Assembly: GCF_002257665.1 (NCBI RefSeq)
Contig: NZ_MQWB01000001.1
Coordinates: 1,779,954-1,843,953, forward strand
Direction of reading: 5' to 3'
From: Rubricoccus marinus
GTDB taxonomy: Bacteria; Bacteroidota; Rhodothermia; Rhodothermales; Rubricoccaceae
DNA length: 64,000 bases
Shown one piece after another: positions 1 to 7,910 of the stretch. The notes under the pieces are model-generated. The model saw only the letters and a program-made list of their open reading frames with translations. It had not been told where the DNA came from and searched no databases. Both the position numbers and the translations under genes were made by a program. Position 1 is the stretch's first letter. The number at the start of each line of letters is the position of its first letter.

Positions 1-255
1 GGCACCACCTTCGAGCACTTCCAAAAGATGTCTGACGACGCCCTGACGCAGGACCCGGAGACCGGAGAGCCCGTCGAGCGCGTGATCTCCGGTGGCGCCG
101 GCCTGCAGTTCAAAGGCTCCGGCTTCTACCTGACGGACTACGTCAAGAAAAGCGGCGGCGAGGACAAGAAGGCCTCTGGCGACGCGAAGCCGGCCAAGGC
201 AGAAAAGGCCACCGCGAAGCCCGCAGCGAAACCCAGCACGAGCAGCTCCGACTAG
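1..255 (+). CDS. FmdB-like regulatory protein, C-terminal part (5' end outside window)
   Basis: The reading frame is open from base 1, and the visible residues GTTFEHFQKMS lead into VERVISGGAGLQFKGSGFYLTDY. That is the conserved C-terminal half of the FmdB/putative zinc-ribbon family. The N-terminal zinc-ribbon half lies off the window. Family members usually carry a second Cys-x-x-Cys just before this block; here the equivalent stretch reads TQDPETGEPVERV with no cysteine, so zinc binding may be lost. The tail is Lys/Ala/Pro-rich and low complexity. Function of the family is poorly defined. A hairpin at 330-364 follows the stop. Confidence 0.75.
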   Translation, partial: GTTFEHFQKMSDDALTQDPETGEPVERVISGGAGLQFKGSGFYLTDYVKKSGGEDKKASGDAKPAKAEKATAKPAAKPSTSSSD

Positions 256-303
256 AGACCGCGCGCGTCCGATGTAGCCTGGACGCGTTGCTCGCCGTGC
301 ACC

Positions 304-319
304 GCCAGAGGCCTCTGGC
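304..319. repeat. Palindromic pair of the 9-mer motif at a convergent gene junction
   Basis: GCCAGAGGCCTCTGGC is a perfect 16-bp palindrome made of two overlapping copies of the window-wide 9-mer. It lies between the ends of two convergent genes (255 and 384). Confidence 0.9.
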
Positions 320-329
320 GCACAAGCAA

Positions 330-364
330 AGCGCCCACCTGGAGATCCGGGTGGGCGCTGTTTC
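330..364. terminator. Bidirectional hairpin terminator candidate
   Basis: AGCGCCCAC (330-338) pairs with GTGGGCGCT (351-359). A T-rich run follows on the plus strand and TTTGCTTG follows on the minus strand. It sits between two convergent genes, so it could stop transcription from both sides. Confidence 0.6.
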
Positions 365-383
365 GTTCGGCGGACGCCAGAGG

Positions 384-1052
384 CTAGTCGCGGAACTTCT
401 TGATCCAACCGTCAGCCTTCTTAGCGACGACGCCGGTCACGGCGACCTTGACGGCGTCGCTCATCACGTCGGCGAAGTCTTTCGCCTTGTCGACGCCTTC
501 CTCGGCGGCTTCGCCTGCGCGCTCAGCGACGTGCTCGGCGGCTTCCTTCAATGCGACCGCGGCGGCAGCCAGGGCTGCTGCGGAGGCGGTTGCGGCGTCG
601 CCAGCGGTGTGCTTGGCTTCGGCGTACGATCCTTTCGCCTGCTTCTGAAGCACCTTCGCGCGCTTCTCGACGCGCTCGGTCAGGGTCGGAGGCTCAGGAT
701 CGGGCGACATCGCGATAAGCAAACGACCGACTACGAGGCCGACGCCGCTGGCGGCGAGAAGCGCCAGGCCGGGGTGCGCCTCTGCCCACTGCTTCACCTT
801 CTCGACGGGGCTGTCGCTCGCGTAATCGTCGGGCATCTCGTATTCCCCCGGCGTAGGCATGGCGACGCGGCCTGGAGCGGGCGAGGCTGAGCCAGAAACG
901 GCCTGCTTGGCAGGCTCAGCCGAACCGGTGGGCACAACGGGAGCGGTATCGGTAACGGGCTCGGGGCCGCCAGCCGTCTTGTCGGAGCCGACGTTGGCGC
1001 GGTCCGCGAGAGGCTCGTCGGTGGAATCGGTGTTGGGGTTCGAAGTGGCCAT
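384..1052 (-). CDS. Ala-rich single-pass membrane protein with long amphipathic helix
   Basis: The 222-residue protein starts at ATG 1052 (MATSNPN); the open frame runs further upstream but that part looks like shadow coding. The first ~95 residues are a Pro/Ser/Thr/Glu-rich, probably disordered segment. One hydrophobic segment follows (LALLAASGVGLVVGRLL). The C-terminal ~100 residues are an Ala/Lys/Glu helix (AEAKHTAGDAATASAAAL) like apolipoprotein or YtxH/DUF883-type stress proteins. The GxGLVxGRLL pattern recalls the DUF883/ElaB membrane anchor, but the order differs (anchor in the middle). No enzymatic motif is visible. It is probably an inner-membrane-tethered structural or stress protein, and this is only a guess. 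Confidence 0.6.
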   Translation of the reverse strand: MATSNPNTDSTDEPLADRANVGSDKTAGGPEPVTDTAPVVPTGSAEPAKQAVSGSASPAPGRVAMPTPGEYEMPDDYASDSPVEKVKQWAEAHPGLALLAASGVGLVVGRLLIAMSPDPEPPTLTERVEKRAKVLQKQAKGSYAEAKHTAGDAATASAAALAAAAVALKEAAEHVAERAGEAAEEGVDKAKDFADVMSDAVKVAVTGVVAKKADGWIKKFRD

Positions 1053-1297
1053 GGTGAGAGGGAGAGTTCGGAGATGGGGGCCCTTGGGAGGGCGGTAAAA
1101 GGTGGTACGCCATCTCTCTCGGATCGTTTCTCGAAGAGCGTGCGTGATGCCGTACGCCTCGGCGAGAGCAGGCCTACCGAAGGCATAGAGCCTGTCTCGA
1201 CGCGCCAGAGGCCGCGCGGGGCTCTTGCGCGAGGTGTCGCGCAACGTGACCGAATGGAGCGGCTGACTCGTAGATTGCCGAATCACCGGTCCCGCTC

Positions 1298-3529
1298 ATG
1301 CCTTCTCGTACCTACGTCGCACAGCGCCCCGGCGCCTTTGGAGGCCTTGTCCAGGCGCGGGACCTCGCGGGCTACCAGTTGGAGGCCCTCCCGTCGGTCA
1401 ACATCCGCGATTACTACTTCGACACGGAGGACGCGGAGTTGCTGCGGCAGGGCATGTGCCTGCGCGTCCGCGAGCAAGGCGGCGAGCGGCGCGCCCTTCT
1501 GCGTGGCGTCCGGCCGGACGACCCGAGGCTGGAGATCGAGGCGACCCTGGACGGCCCGCACACCGAGGTGTTCGACACTCCCAGAGGACTGCTCCATGAA
1601 GCGCTCGAATCGCTCGTCGGCGGTAGCGCGCCGGGACTGGTGGAGCCGTTGCATCCCCTGATCCGATTCCGGCAGTACCGCACCCCCCGGATGGCGTACG
1701 ACGGCACCCGCCTTCTCGGCCTGCTCTCGTTCGACGTGGTCGTGATCGAGTTGCCCGAGGGGCCGTACGCGACCAACGAATTGGACATCGAGCTATCAGA
1801 CGCGGGGCACGAAGCCGACCTGTACGCCCTCGACCCGTTGCTCCGAGAAGGTGGCCTCGTACCGGTCGCGCTTACCAAGTTCGAGCGTGGCGTGATGCGC
1901 CTCCCCCGCTCCTTGACGGAGCCCTTGTTGCTGCTGCCCGACGAGCGCGAGGCGCTTGAGATCCTCGCGGAGTCGGACCAGGCTCTCCACCGCCGCCGCG
2001 CGCGTGTGCTCCTGCTCGACGCCAGAGGCTTCCGCTCGTCCACGATCGCGAACCAGGTCGAACTCAGCACGGCGCGCGTGAGGCACTGGAAGCAGCAATT
2101 CCGGGAACAGCGGATGGCCATTTTCGAGATGCAAACCCGAGCGCCCGCCTCCGACCACCACGCGTACCGCGTGTCGGAGATGATGGCCGGTGGCGCGGAG
2201 GCCGTCGCGCCGGTGGCGATCTCGCCCGACCGCGTCCCCCCGATGGACTCGGCTCCGCGCCCCAAATCTGCGCGCGCCGAGGTTCCGTCCGAGCCCCAGG
2301 CCTCTGGCGACGGCGCCCCCCCGATGCGTCCCGAGATCGCGCTGCCGTCCGGAGAGGTCAGCGACATCGAGGATCTTCTCGCCCTGTTTCAGCCCGGCGA
2401 AACGACGACACCCATCCTCCACGACCCCGTGGACGAAGACGGCGTCCCCGAGCCCGACGCAGAGCCGCACGAGGCCTCTGGCGATGTGGCGGAGCCCGCA
2501 CTCACGGAGCCCGCCGCGACGCCAGACGACCGGGAGAGCGTTCCGGGACTTCGAGTCGAAGCGCCGGAGTCAGCATCGCCCCCAGAAGTACGGCCCTCGC
2601 CGACGGTCCACTCCGTTGCTCGCTCGGCCGTCTCGCCGATCGGGCTGACCGCAGCGGAGACCGCGCCAGAGGCCTCTGGCGACCGGCCCACGGCCCGACG
2701 TCCCCGCATCCAGCCCGACGATTCCATTTTGGAGGCGGCGCTGCAGATCCTCTCGTACCACTTCGGCCAACTCGGGTGGTGCGCGGCAGACCTGGACCGG
2801 CCACGAGGGCCGTTCCGGCTGCTGCTGGCGGTGCACCGCGTCCGCCTTTCGCTGGAGGTCTTCGAGCCCATCTTGCCCCGCGAGACGGTCGAATCGCTGC
2901 ACCGCGGGCTCCGGCGCCTCGCGTACGGACTCAACCACACGTTCGACCTCGAACGACTGATCGAAGACAACCCCGGGGATGACGCCATCGAGTTGCGCCG
3001 CCAGAGGTCGCTCGATTCGCTTCGCACCGTTCTCCAGGGCCACTCTTTCGAGTCGTGGATCGGGCGCGCGCAGCGGCTCGTCGAGCGACTGGCGTCCCAA
3101 CAGCGCGCGGGCGTCGAGACGCCAGACGACGCGCCCCACGTGTGGGACGACTACGTCGCGGACCCCGGCGTGATTCCGGGCCGCACGCGGGTCCGCCACC
3201 TGCTCGGCAGCGCGCTCTGGCAACGCATTGAGGCCTTGATCTCCTGGGAAAAGGACGGCGCCGCGCCAGAGGCCGACGTCGCGTACCACCTCGCTTTGGC
3301 TTGCTCCGGCATCCGCTTCGTGCTCGGCATCGCGGAAACCACCGCCCCCGGGCCCGTGCGCCAGGCCGACGCGATCCTGGACCGGGCGGAAGCGCGTCTG
3401 ATGTCGCTGCACCTCTCGCGCGAGACCACGCCAGAGGCCGAGCGCCAACGGGAACTGCACGAAACGTGGGCCGAGCTCCGCGGCCCCGAACTCCGGCACG
3501 CCTTTGCCGAGACGCTCGTCGCGCTCTAG
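1298..3529 (+). CDS. CYTH-HTH-CHAD domain protein
   Basis: 743 residues. Residues ~20-210 form a CYTH/triphosphate-tunnel-like domain (IRDYYFDTEDAELL, LRVREQGGERRALLRG, EIEATLDG, ELDIELSD, VALTKFERG). Residues ~215-275 form a transposase-type helix-turn-helix (RARVLLLDARGFRSSTIANQ, then VELSTARVRHWKQQF). After ~200 Pro/Glu-rich linker residues comes a CHAD domain from ~475 (LLLAVHRVRLSLEVFEPIL, GLRRLAYGLNHTFDLERLIED). CYTH and CHAD domains bind polyphosphate or triphosphates; CHAD proteins associate with polyphosphate granules. The inserted HTH is unusual and suggests a link to DNA or simple module shuffling. The linker carries several in-frame copies of the repeat motif, read as EASGD. The ATG start is at 1298, with no Shine-Dalgarno. 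Confidence 0.8.
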   Translation: MPSRTYVAQRPGAFGGLVQARDLAGYQLEALPSVNIRDYYFDTEDAELLRQGMCLRVREQGGERRALLRGVRPDDPRLEIEATLDGPHTEVFDTPRGLLHEALESLVGGSAPGLVEPLHPLIRFRQYRTPRMAYDGTRLLGLLSFDVVVIELPEGPYATNELDIELSDAGHEADLYALDPLLREGGLVPVALTKFERGVMRLPRSLTEPLLLLPDEREALEILAESDQALHRRRARVLLLDARGFRSSTIANQVELSTARVRHWKQQFREQRMAIFEMQTRAPASDHHAYRVSEMMAGGAEAVAPVAISPDRVPPMDSAPRPKSARAEVPSEPQASGDGAPPMRPEIALPSGEVSDIEDLLALFQPGETTTPILHDPVDEDGVPEPDAEPHEASGDVAEPALTEPAATPDDRESVPGLRVEAPESASPPEVRPSPTVHSVARSAVSPIGLTAAETAPEASGDRPTARRPRIQPDDSILEAALQILSYHFGQLGWCAADLDRPRGPFRLLLAVHRVRLSLEVFEPILPRETVESLHRGLRRLAYGLNHTFDLERLIEDNPGDDAIELRRQRSLDSLRTVLQGHSFESWIGRAQRLVERLASQQRAGVETPDDAPHVWDDYVADPGVIPGRTRVRHLLGSALWQRIEALISWEKDGAAPEADVAYHLALACSGIRFVLGIAETTAPGPVRQADAILDRAEARLMSLHLSRETTPEAERQRELHETWAELRGPELRHAFAETLVAL

Positions 3530-3684
3530 GAATACGAAGCGCGCGTGGACAGGGCCTCTGGCGCGCTGCAATCGCCACGCCGCAGCGCGGCAGTATTCAG
3601 GTACAGTCAAAACCGGAGGTCCCGGCCACGCTTCACCCTCTCGCCATGCGCGGGGGGGACGCGATGGAGTTACTTGCTCATACG

Positions 3685-3705
3685 AGCCCGGGGAAATCCC
3701 CGGCT
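3685..3705 (+). promoter_or_regulatory. Hairpin in the hemH leader
   Basis: AGCCCGGGGA pairs with TCCCCGGCT around an AA loop, with one bulged C. It lies 30 bases before the hemH start in a 205-base leader. It could be a regulatory stem or attenuator. I recognise no known riboswitch class. Confidence 0.4.
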
Positions 3706-3734
3706 GTTTCCGTTCACCGCAGCGTCGAAACGAG

Positions 3735-5000
3735 ATGACCCCACGCGAGTACCTCGCAGGCTTTCAAGATGACCCCCGATTGATCTCGGGGGCGTTCTAC
3801 GATCAGGCCCCGGTGGAGGTACGGCGTGGCGAGACTGTCGGTGTGGTGCTCATGAACCACGGGGGCCCGCTAGAGCGTGCCGACGTGGAGCCCTTCCTGT
3901 ACAACCGGCTCATGGACCCCGCCGCGATGCGGATGCGCGTCCCGGGATTCATCCGCGACCGGTTTTCGCGGCTGTACGCCAAGCGCCGGGCTCGCAAGCT
4001 CATGCGCGAGTACGAGCTAATTGGCGGGGAAAGCCCGGTGGTCCGCCACGCGAGAGAGCAGGCCAAAGCGCTCCAGCGGGAGCTCCAGGACCGCTACGGC
4101 GACTCGCTCGGCGTTCAGTTCAAGACGTTTGTCGCGATGCGGTACGGGCACCCGACGTGCTACAACGCCGCGCGCGAGATGGTGGCCGCTGGCGTGGACC
4201 GGCTGGTCCTTCTCCCGTTGCACCCGCACTACTCCAGCACGACGACCGGTACTTCGCTCGCCTTCTGGAAGGCGTTGGAGGACAACGGCGAGATCGAGTC
4301 TCGCCCGACCAGCTACGTCTACGAGTACGCCGCCCACCCCAAGTACATCCGCGCGCTTTCTGAGCGGATCGACGAGGGATTGCAGCGGTTTCCCTCTTCC
4401 GTGCGTGACCGCGTCAACATCGTGTTCACGGCGCACGGCGCGCCGCTGCACGCGCTGAAGGAAAGCCGCGACCCGTACTGCTGCCTGGTCCACGCGACCG
4501 TGCAAGAGGTCACCAAGTACCGCGCAGATACCGACGGCGGGCGCTTTTCCCACGTCTCCTTCCACCGCGTCGGCGTGCCCGGCCGTGGCCTGGGACCGAG
4601 TACGGGAGAGGTCATCGAGCAGATCGCGGACGAAGGCTTCGAGGGCATCCTCGTGGTGCCGGTCACGTTCACATCTGACCACATCGAGACCGCGTACGGC
4701 CTGGACGTGGTGGAGCGTGCTCGCGCTGTGACGGCGGGAATCGAGCATTACGAGGTCGCCAGCGGCCTCAACTGCCACCCCCTGTTTATCACCGCGCTCG
4801 CGGAGACCGCGACGGCCCAGATGCAGGTGGCCTCTGGCGACAACGGGGACGTGACGCTTCCGCCCTCTATCGCCTCGCTTCCGCGACTGGACCCCGCCTG
4901 CCGCGCCGTGCGCTGCCGCTGGTGCGCCCACATGCGCGAGGCAACAGATTGGAGCACGGTTCAGGACGAGTCCACCGTCGAGGAAACCGTCACGTTGTAG
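3735..5000 (+). CDS. hemH: Ferrochelatase
   Basis: 421 residues. It inserts iron into a porphyrin at the end of haem synthesis (protoporphyrin or coproporphyrin; which one cannot be decided here). Visible family signatures are MNHGGPL near residue 40 (the LLNxGGP block), FTAHGAPLHAL near 230 with the catalytic His, DPYCCLV, and FTSDHIETAYGLD near 312 with the conserved Glu. A C-terminal extension holds CRAVRCRWC (~388-396), reminiscent of the cysteine cluster that binds a [2Fe-2S] centre in some bacterial ferrochelatases. It is longer than the usual ~320-350 residues. ATG 3735 was chosen because the upstream open frame has no family similarity. It is followed 4 bases later by a methyltransferase, probably co-transcribed. 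Confidence 0.92.
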   Translation: MTPREYLAGFQDDPRLISGAFYDQAPVEVRRGETVGVVLMNHGGPLERADVEPFLYNRLMDPAAMRMRVPGFIRDRFSRLYAKRRARKLMREYELIGGESPVVRHAREQAKALQRELQDRYGDSLGVQFKTFVAMRYGHPTCYNAAREMVAAGVDRLVLLPLHPHYSSTTTGTSLAFWKALEDNGEIESRPTSYVYEYAAHPKYIRALSERIDEGLQRFPSSVRDRVNIVFTAHGAPLHALKESRDPYCCLVHATVQEVTKYRADTDGGRFSHVSFHRVGVPGRGLGPSTGEVIEQIADEGFEGILVVPVTFTSDHIETAYGLDVVERARAVTAGIEHYEVASGLNCHPLFITALAETATAQMQVASGDNGDVTLPPSIASLPRLDPACRAVRCRWCAHMREATDWSTVQDESTVEETVTL

Positions 5001-5004
5001 CCGG

Positions 5005-5487
5005 ATGGACCACCTGCTCAGAACACTGGCAGCGGTCCCGCCCCTGGCCCGCATCCTGCACGTCGGCTGTGGGGATGGCACCTTGACGGCTAACATCGCC
5101 CGACTCGGATTCGAGGTCTGGGCCTGCGACGCCAACCCGGAGCCTGCCCGCGACGCACTCGCGGCCGTCCTCGGCCCTGATGTGGCCGAGGCGCGCGTCT
5201 CCCGAGCAACCCCGGATTCGCTCGGCTTTGCCGACGACACATTTGACTGGGTGGCGGTGCATTTCGAAGCGCTCCCTACGCCAGAAGATTTCGCCTACGT
5301 GCACCGCGTGATGCACCCTGGAGCTTGGGTCTGGGCCAGCGCACCGGCCGGCTCGCCAGAGGCCCTGGAAGCGGCAGCCTCTGGCGCAGGCCTCGCGCTC
5401 TCCGAACGCGCGGCGGCGGACGAGAAGAACGGCGAGCCGGTGGTCCGAGGCATCTTTCGCCGGGTCGGGGACGACGTGAGGGGGTAG
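5005..5487 (+). CDS. Class I SAM-dependent methyltransferase, short form
   Basis: 160 residues with a typical motif I (ILHVGCGDGTLTANIA, ~17-32), an acidic motif II end (VWACDANPEP) and a motif IV-like region (DTFDWVAVHFEALPTPEDF). The substrate is unknown. The start lies 4 bases after the hemH stop, so the two are likely one transcript; a link to haem chemistry is only contextual. The C-terminal third contains two repeat-motif copies read as ASG/EA, which may explain poor conservation there. A back-to-back motif palindrome (5490-5507) follows directly after the stop. Confidence 0.75.
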   Translation: MDHLLRTLAAVPPLARILHVGCGDGTLTANIARLGFEVWACDANPEPARDALAAVLGPDVAEARVSRATPDSLGFADDTFDWVAVHFEALPTPEDFAYVHRVMHPGAWVWASAPAGSPEALEAAASGAGLALSERAAADEKNGEPVVRGIFRRVGDDVRG

Positions 5488-5489
5488 AC

Positions 5490-5507
5490 GCCTCTGGCGC
5501 CAGAGGC
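5490..5507. repeat. GCCTCTGGCGCCAGAGGC palindrome after methyltransferase gene
   Basis: A perfect 18-bp palindrome formed by two inverted copies of the 9-mer. It starts 3 bases after the stop codon and can form a hairpin, so a terminator-like role is plausible. Confidence 0.9.
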
Positions 5508-5568
5508 GCGCACGTGGATCGTTTTGCAAGGGTCACAGCACCGGTCGGGAAGCAGCGGCCGCGCTCGG

Positions 5569-5576
5569 TATCTTCG
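5569..5576 (+). promoter_or_regulatory. Candidate -7 box for tpiA
   Basis: TATCTTCG fits the Bacteroidota/Rhodothermota TAnnTTTG -7 consensus with one mismatch. It lies 26 bases before the tpiA ATG. No clear -33 TTG was seen at the usual distance. Confidence 0.35.
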
Positions 5577-5601
5577 GGCCCCTCCCCCACCCTGAACTGC
5601 A

Positions 5602-6357
5602 ATGCTCGTCGTCGGCAACTGGAAAATGAACACCTCGCACGCAGAGGCGATCGCCCTCGCGGCCGACGTGGTTCGGGAAACTGAGGGCATCGCGGGGAAG
5701 GCCGGCGTGGGCGTGTGCCCGCCGTTCGTGTGGCTGGACGCCGTCGCAGAGCGCGTGCGGGGTACCCAGGTGGCACTCGGCGCGCAGAACGTCGCCGCCG
5801 AGGCCTCTGGCGCGTTTACCGGCGAGACCTCGGCGCCGATGCTGAGCGACCTGGGATGCACCTACGCCATCGTCGGCCACTCTGAACGCCGCGCCCTTTT
5901 CGGAGAGACCGACGCGGATGTAGCCGCCCGCGCCAGAGGCGCGATGGCGCACGGGCTGGTGCCCATCGTGTGCGTCGGCGAGACGCTGGAGGAGCGCAAA
6001 TCGGGCGACGCGGAAGCAGTCGTGCGGCGCCAGCTAGAGGGGTCGCTCGACGGCCTCGACGTGGCCTCTGACGACGCCCTCGTGATCGCGTACGAGCCCG
6101 TCTGGGCCATCGGCACGGGCGAGACGGCGTCTCCCGAGCAGGCGCAAGACATGCACGCCACCATTCGCGCAGCGCTCCGCCAGAGGCTGGGCGACCTCGC
6201 CTCTGGCGTGCAAATCCTCTACGGCGGCAGCGTCAAGCCCGGCAACGCCGCGACGCTGTTCGCGCAAGAGGACGTCGACGGCGGGCTCGTCGGTGGCGCG
6301 TCGCTGGATGCGGCAGGCTTTGCCGCGATCGTGCGCGCAGCGGCCGAGGCTGCGTGA
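5602..6357 (+). CDS. tpiA: Triosephosphate isomerase
   Basis: 251 residues, the standard length. It interconverts dihydroxyacetone phosphate and glyceraldehyde-3-phosphate in glycolysis and gluconeogenesis. The catalytic set is complete: Lys8 in GNWKMN, His in IVGHSERR (~92), Glu in AYEPVWAIGTG (~164), and the phosphate-binding YGGSVKPGN near the C terminus. Repeat-motif copies are embedded in frame at surface positions (AAEASGAF, ARARGAMA, LASGVQI) without disturbing the catalytic motifs. The stop overlaps the next gene's GTG start by 3 bases (GTGA), so the two are translationally coupled. Confidence 0.97.
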   Translation: MLVVGNWKMNTSHAEAIALAADVVRETEGIAGKAGVGVCPPFVWLDAVAERVRGTQVALGAQNVAAEASGAFTGETSAPMLSDLGCTYAIVGHSERRALFGETDADVAARARGAMAHGLVPIVCVGETLEERKSGDAEAVVRRQLEGSLDGLDVASDDALVIAYEPVWAIGTGETASPEQAQDMHATIRAALRQRLGDLASGVQILYGGSVKPGNAATLFAQEDVDGGLVGGASLDAAGFAAIVRAAAEAA

Positions 6358-7715
6358 GCCGAGCCGCGCTCGCGTTTGCCTTCTGCGGCCTCGCCCTTCT
6401 CGCGGGCTGCGGCGGCGCGCGGCCGTCGGCCGACGGCCGCGCCAACGGTTACACCCCCGGCGTGCCGGATTTCGATCTGGACGCGAGCGTCATCTCGGCG
6501 GTCGACCCGGTCGAGATCGAAGCGCTGGTCTCGATTCCGCGTTCGTCGCTCGTGTTCACGCGTGATGACGAGGGCTTCCGCACGATCGTCCGAACGGCGT
6601 TCCGGCTGTCCGACCTCGAGAACACGCCTCTGGCGTCGCCCGCCCGCGCAGACACGCTGCGCGTGGCGACCTACGCCGAGACGGCCTCGTTCGTGCCGCT
6701 CGTTGTACGCCAGCGGCTGCCTGCCGTTGCCGGCGCGCTCGTGGTACAGGCCGAAGTGGAGGACGTGCGGACAGGCCGGACGGCGCTCCGACGCCTCAGC
6801 ATCCGGGTCCCGGAGCCGAGCGAGGGGCTGGCGCTCGGCCTCCCCCGCCTCCGCGGCATCCTGGCCACCACGCAGGCCTATCAACCACTCCTCGCTCTCG
6901 GCGTGCCCTCAGACCTGGACTCCCTCCAGGTCCGCCTCGACGTGTTCGGTGCCGCCGGGGCCGTTTCGGTCCGCGCCGACCTCTTGCGGCTCCGCGCGGA
7001 CACGACGGTTGCGGAGCCGCCCTCGGCGTTTGCCCCCTCGCGCGTTTCGCTTCGCGCCAGAGGCGTTCTCGCGAGCGACCCCGACACCGTTCTCGTCTCG
7101 CGCCAGAGGATCCCATCTCCAGATGCGCGCCTGACCATCGAGACCGCGCTGCCGCCTCTGGCGCCGGGCGTGTACCGGATCGTCATGACGGCCGAGGGCG
7201 ACGCGCGCGAAGAAGCCACCACGGAGCGTACGTTCGTCGTCCGGCCCGAGGATTTTCCCCTGCTCGTCGGCGTGGAGGACTTGGTTCAGCCTCTGGCGTA
7301 CCTCGCCACGCCTCGCGAGAAGAACCTCTTGCGCGATGCCGGCCCCGACTCGCTCCGCTTCGCGTTCGACGCGTTCTGGGGCGGACTTTTCCGCGACCGC
7401 CGCCAGGCTGCTGCCACCTTCCGCGCCTACTACGAGCGCGTCGAAGAAGCCAACCGGCGCTTTTCGACCTACACCGAAGGGTGGAAAACGGACCGCGGCA
7501 TGATCTACGTCATCTTCGGACCGCCCGAGCGTGTCGAAAACCGCTTCGACCGCGAAGTGTGGTCGTACGCCAGCGGCGTCTTCGCCTTTGAGCGCACGGC
7601 GCGGCGCGAGAGCGGCGACGCCCCGTTCGACGTGTGGACTCTCGTGCGAGACCGTGCCTATGACGCGCAGTGGCGCCGCGCAATCCGCCTCTGGCGCAAC
7701 GGCCAGCCCCCGTGA
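6354..7715 (+). CDS. GWxTD domain lipoprotein
   Basis: 453 residues starting at GTG 6354, overlapping the tpiA stop. A lipoprotein signal is clear (ALLAGC, Cys19). The middle ~300 residues are beta-rich and unassigned. The C-terminal ~100 residues carry the GWxTD domain: EGWKTDRGMIYVIFGPPERV and EVWSYASGVFAFERT. GWxTD proteins are widespread in Bacteroidota, Rhodothermota and related phyla and their role is unknown; the lipobox places this one at the envelope. Six repeat-motif copies are embedded in the gene in several frames. Confidence 0.85.
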   Translation: MSRAALAFAFCGLALLAGCGGARPSADGRANGYTPGVPDFDLDASVISAVDPVEIEALVSIPRSSLVFTRDDEGFRTIVRTAFRLSDLENTPLASPARADTLRVATYAETASFVPLVVRQRLPAVAGALVVQAEVEDVRTGRTALRRLSIRVPEPSEGLALGLPRLRGILATTQAYQPLLALGVPSDLDSLQVRLDVFGAAGAVSVRADLLRLRADTTVAEPPSAFAPSRVSLRARGVLASDPDTVLVSRQRIPSPDARLTIETALPPLAPGVYRIVMTAEGDAREEATTERTFVVRPEDFPLLVGVEDLVQPLAYLATPREKNLLRDAGPDSLRFAFDAFWGGLFRDRRQAAATFRAYYERVEEANRRFSTYTEGWKTDRGMIYVIFGPPERVENRFDREVWSYASGVFAFERTARRESGDAPFDVWTLVRDRAYDAQWRRAIRLWRNGQPP

Positions 7716-7847
7716 GTCCGTGCGTTGCGCGAAGTGGTCTCGGCGACGATGCACCTGCCTGACTGGCCAGTTGCTCTCTTGCAGCCGCTCCTACTTCGCC
7801 TGCACAGCCCGCGGGAAGTGCAGACATGAACCTCTAGGCGAAACCGG

Positions 7848-7865
7848 GCCTCTGGCGCCAGAGGC
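7848..7865. repeat. GCCTCTGGCGCCAGAGGC palindrome between lipoprotein gene and ileS
   Basis: An 18-bp palindrome of two inverted 9-mer copies, 133 bases after the GWxTD gene stop and upstream of the ileS promoter candidate. The rest of the 195-base gap shows no gene. Confidence 0.9.
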
Positions 7866-7879
7866 CTGAGGTGTAGCGG

Positions 7880-7888
7880 TACCTTTCG
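7880..7888 (+). promoter_or_regulatory. Candidate -7 box for ileS
   Basis: TACCTTTCG is close to TAnnTTTG and lies 23 bases before the ileS ATG, after the palindrome that may insulate it from the upstream gene. Confidence 0.4.
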
Positions 7889-7910
7889 CGCTCCACTTCC
7901 AGAGCCGCAG

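Noticed and set aside
3530..3734. Known riboswitch (cobalamin or haem-related) before hemH
   Set aside because: Only a single hairpin is clear; the conserved core blocks of known classes are not seen.
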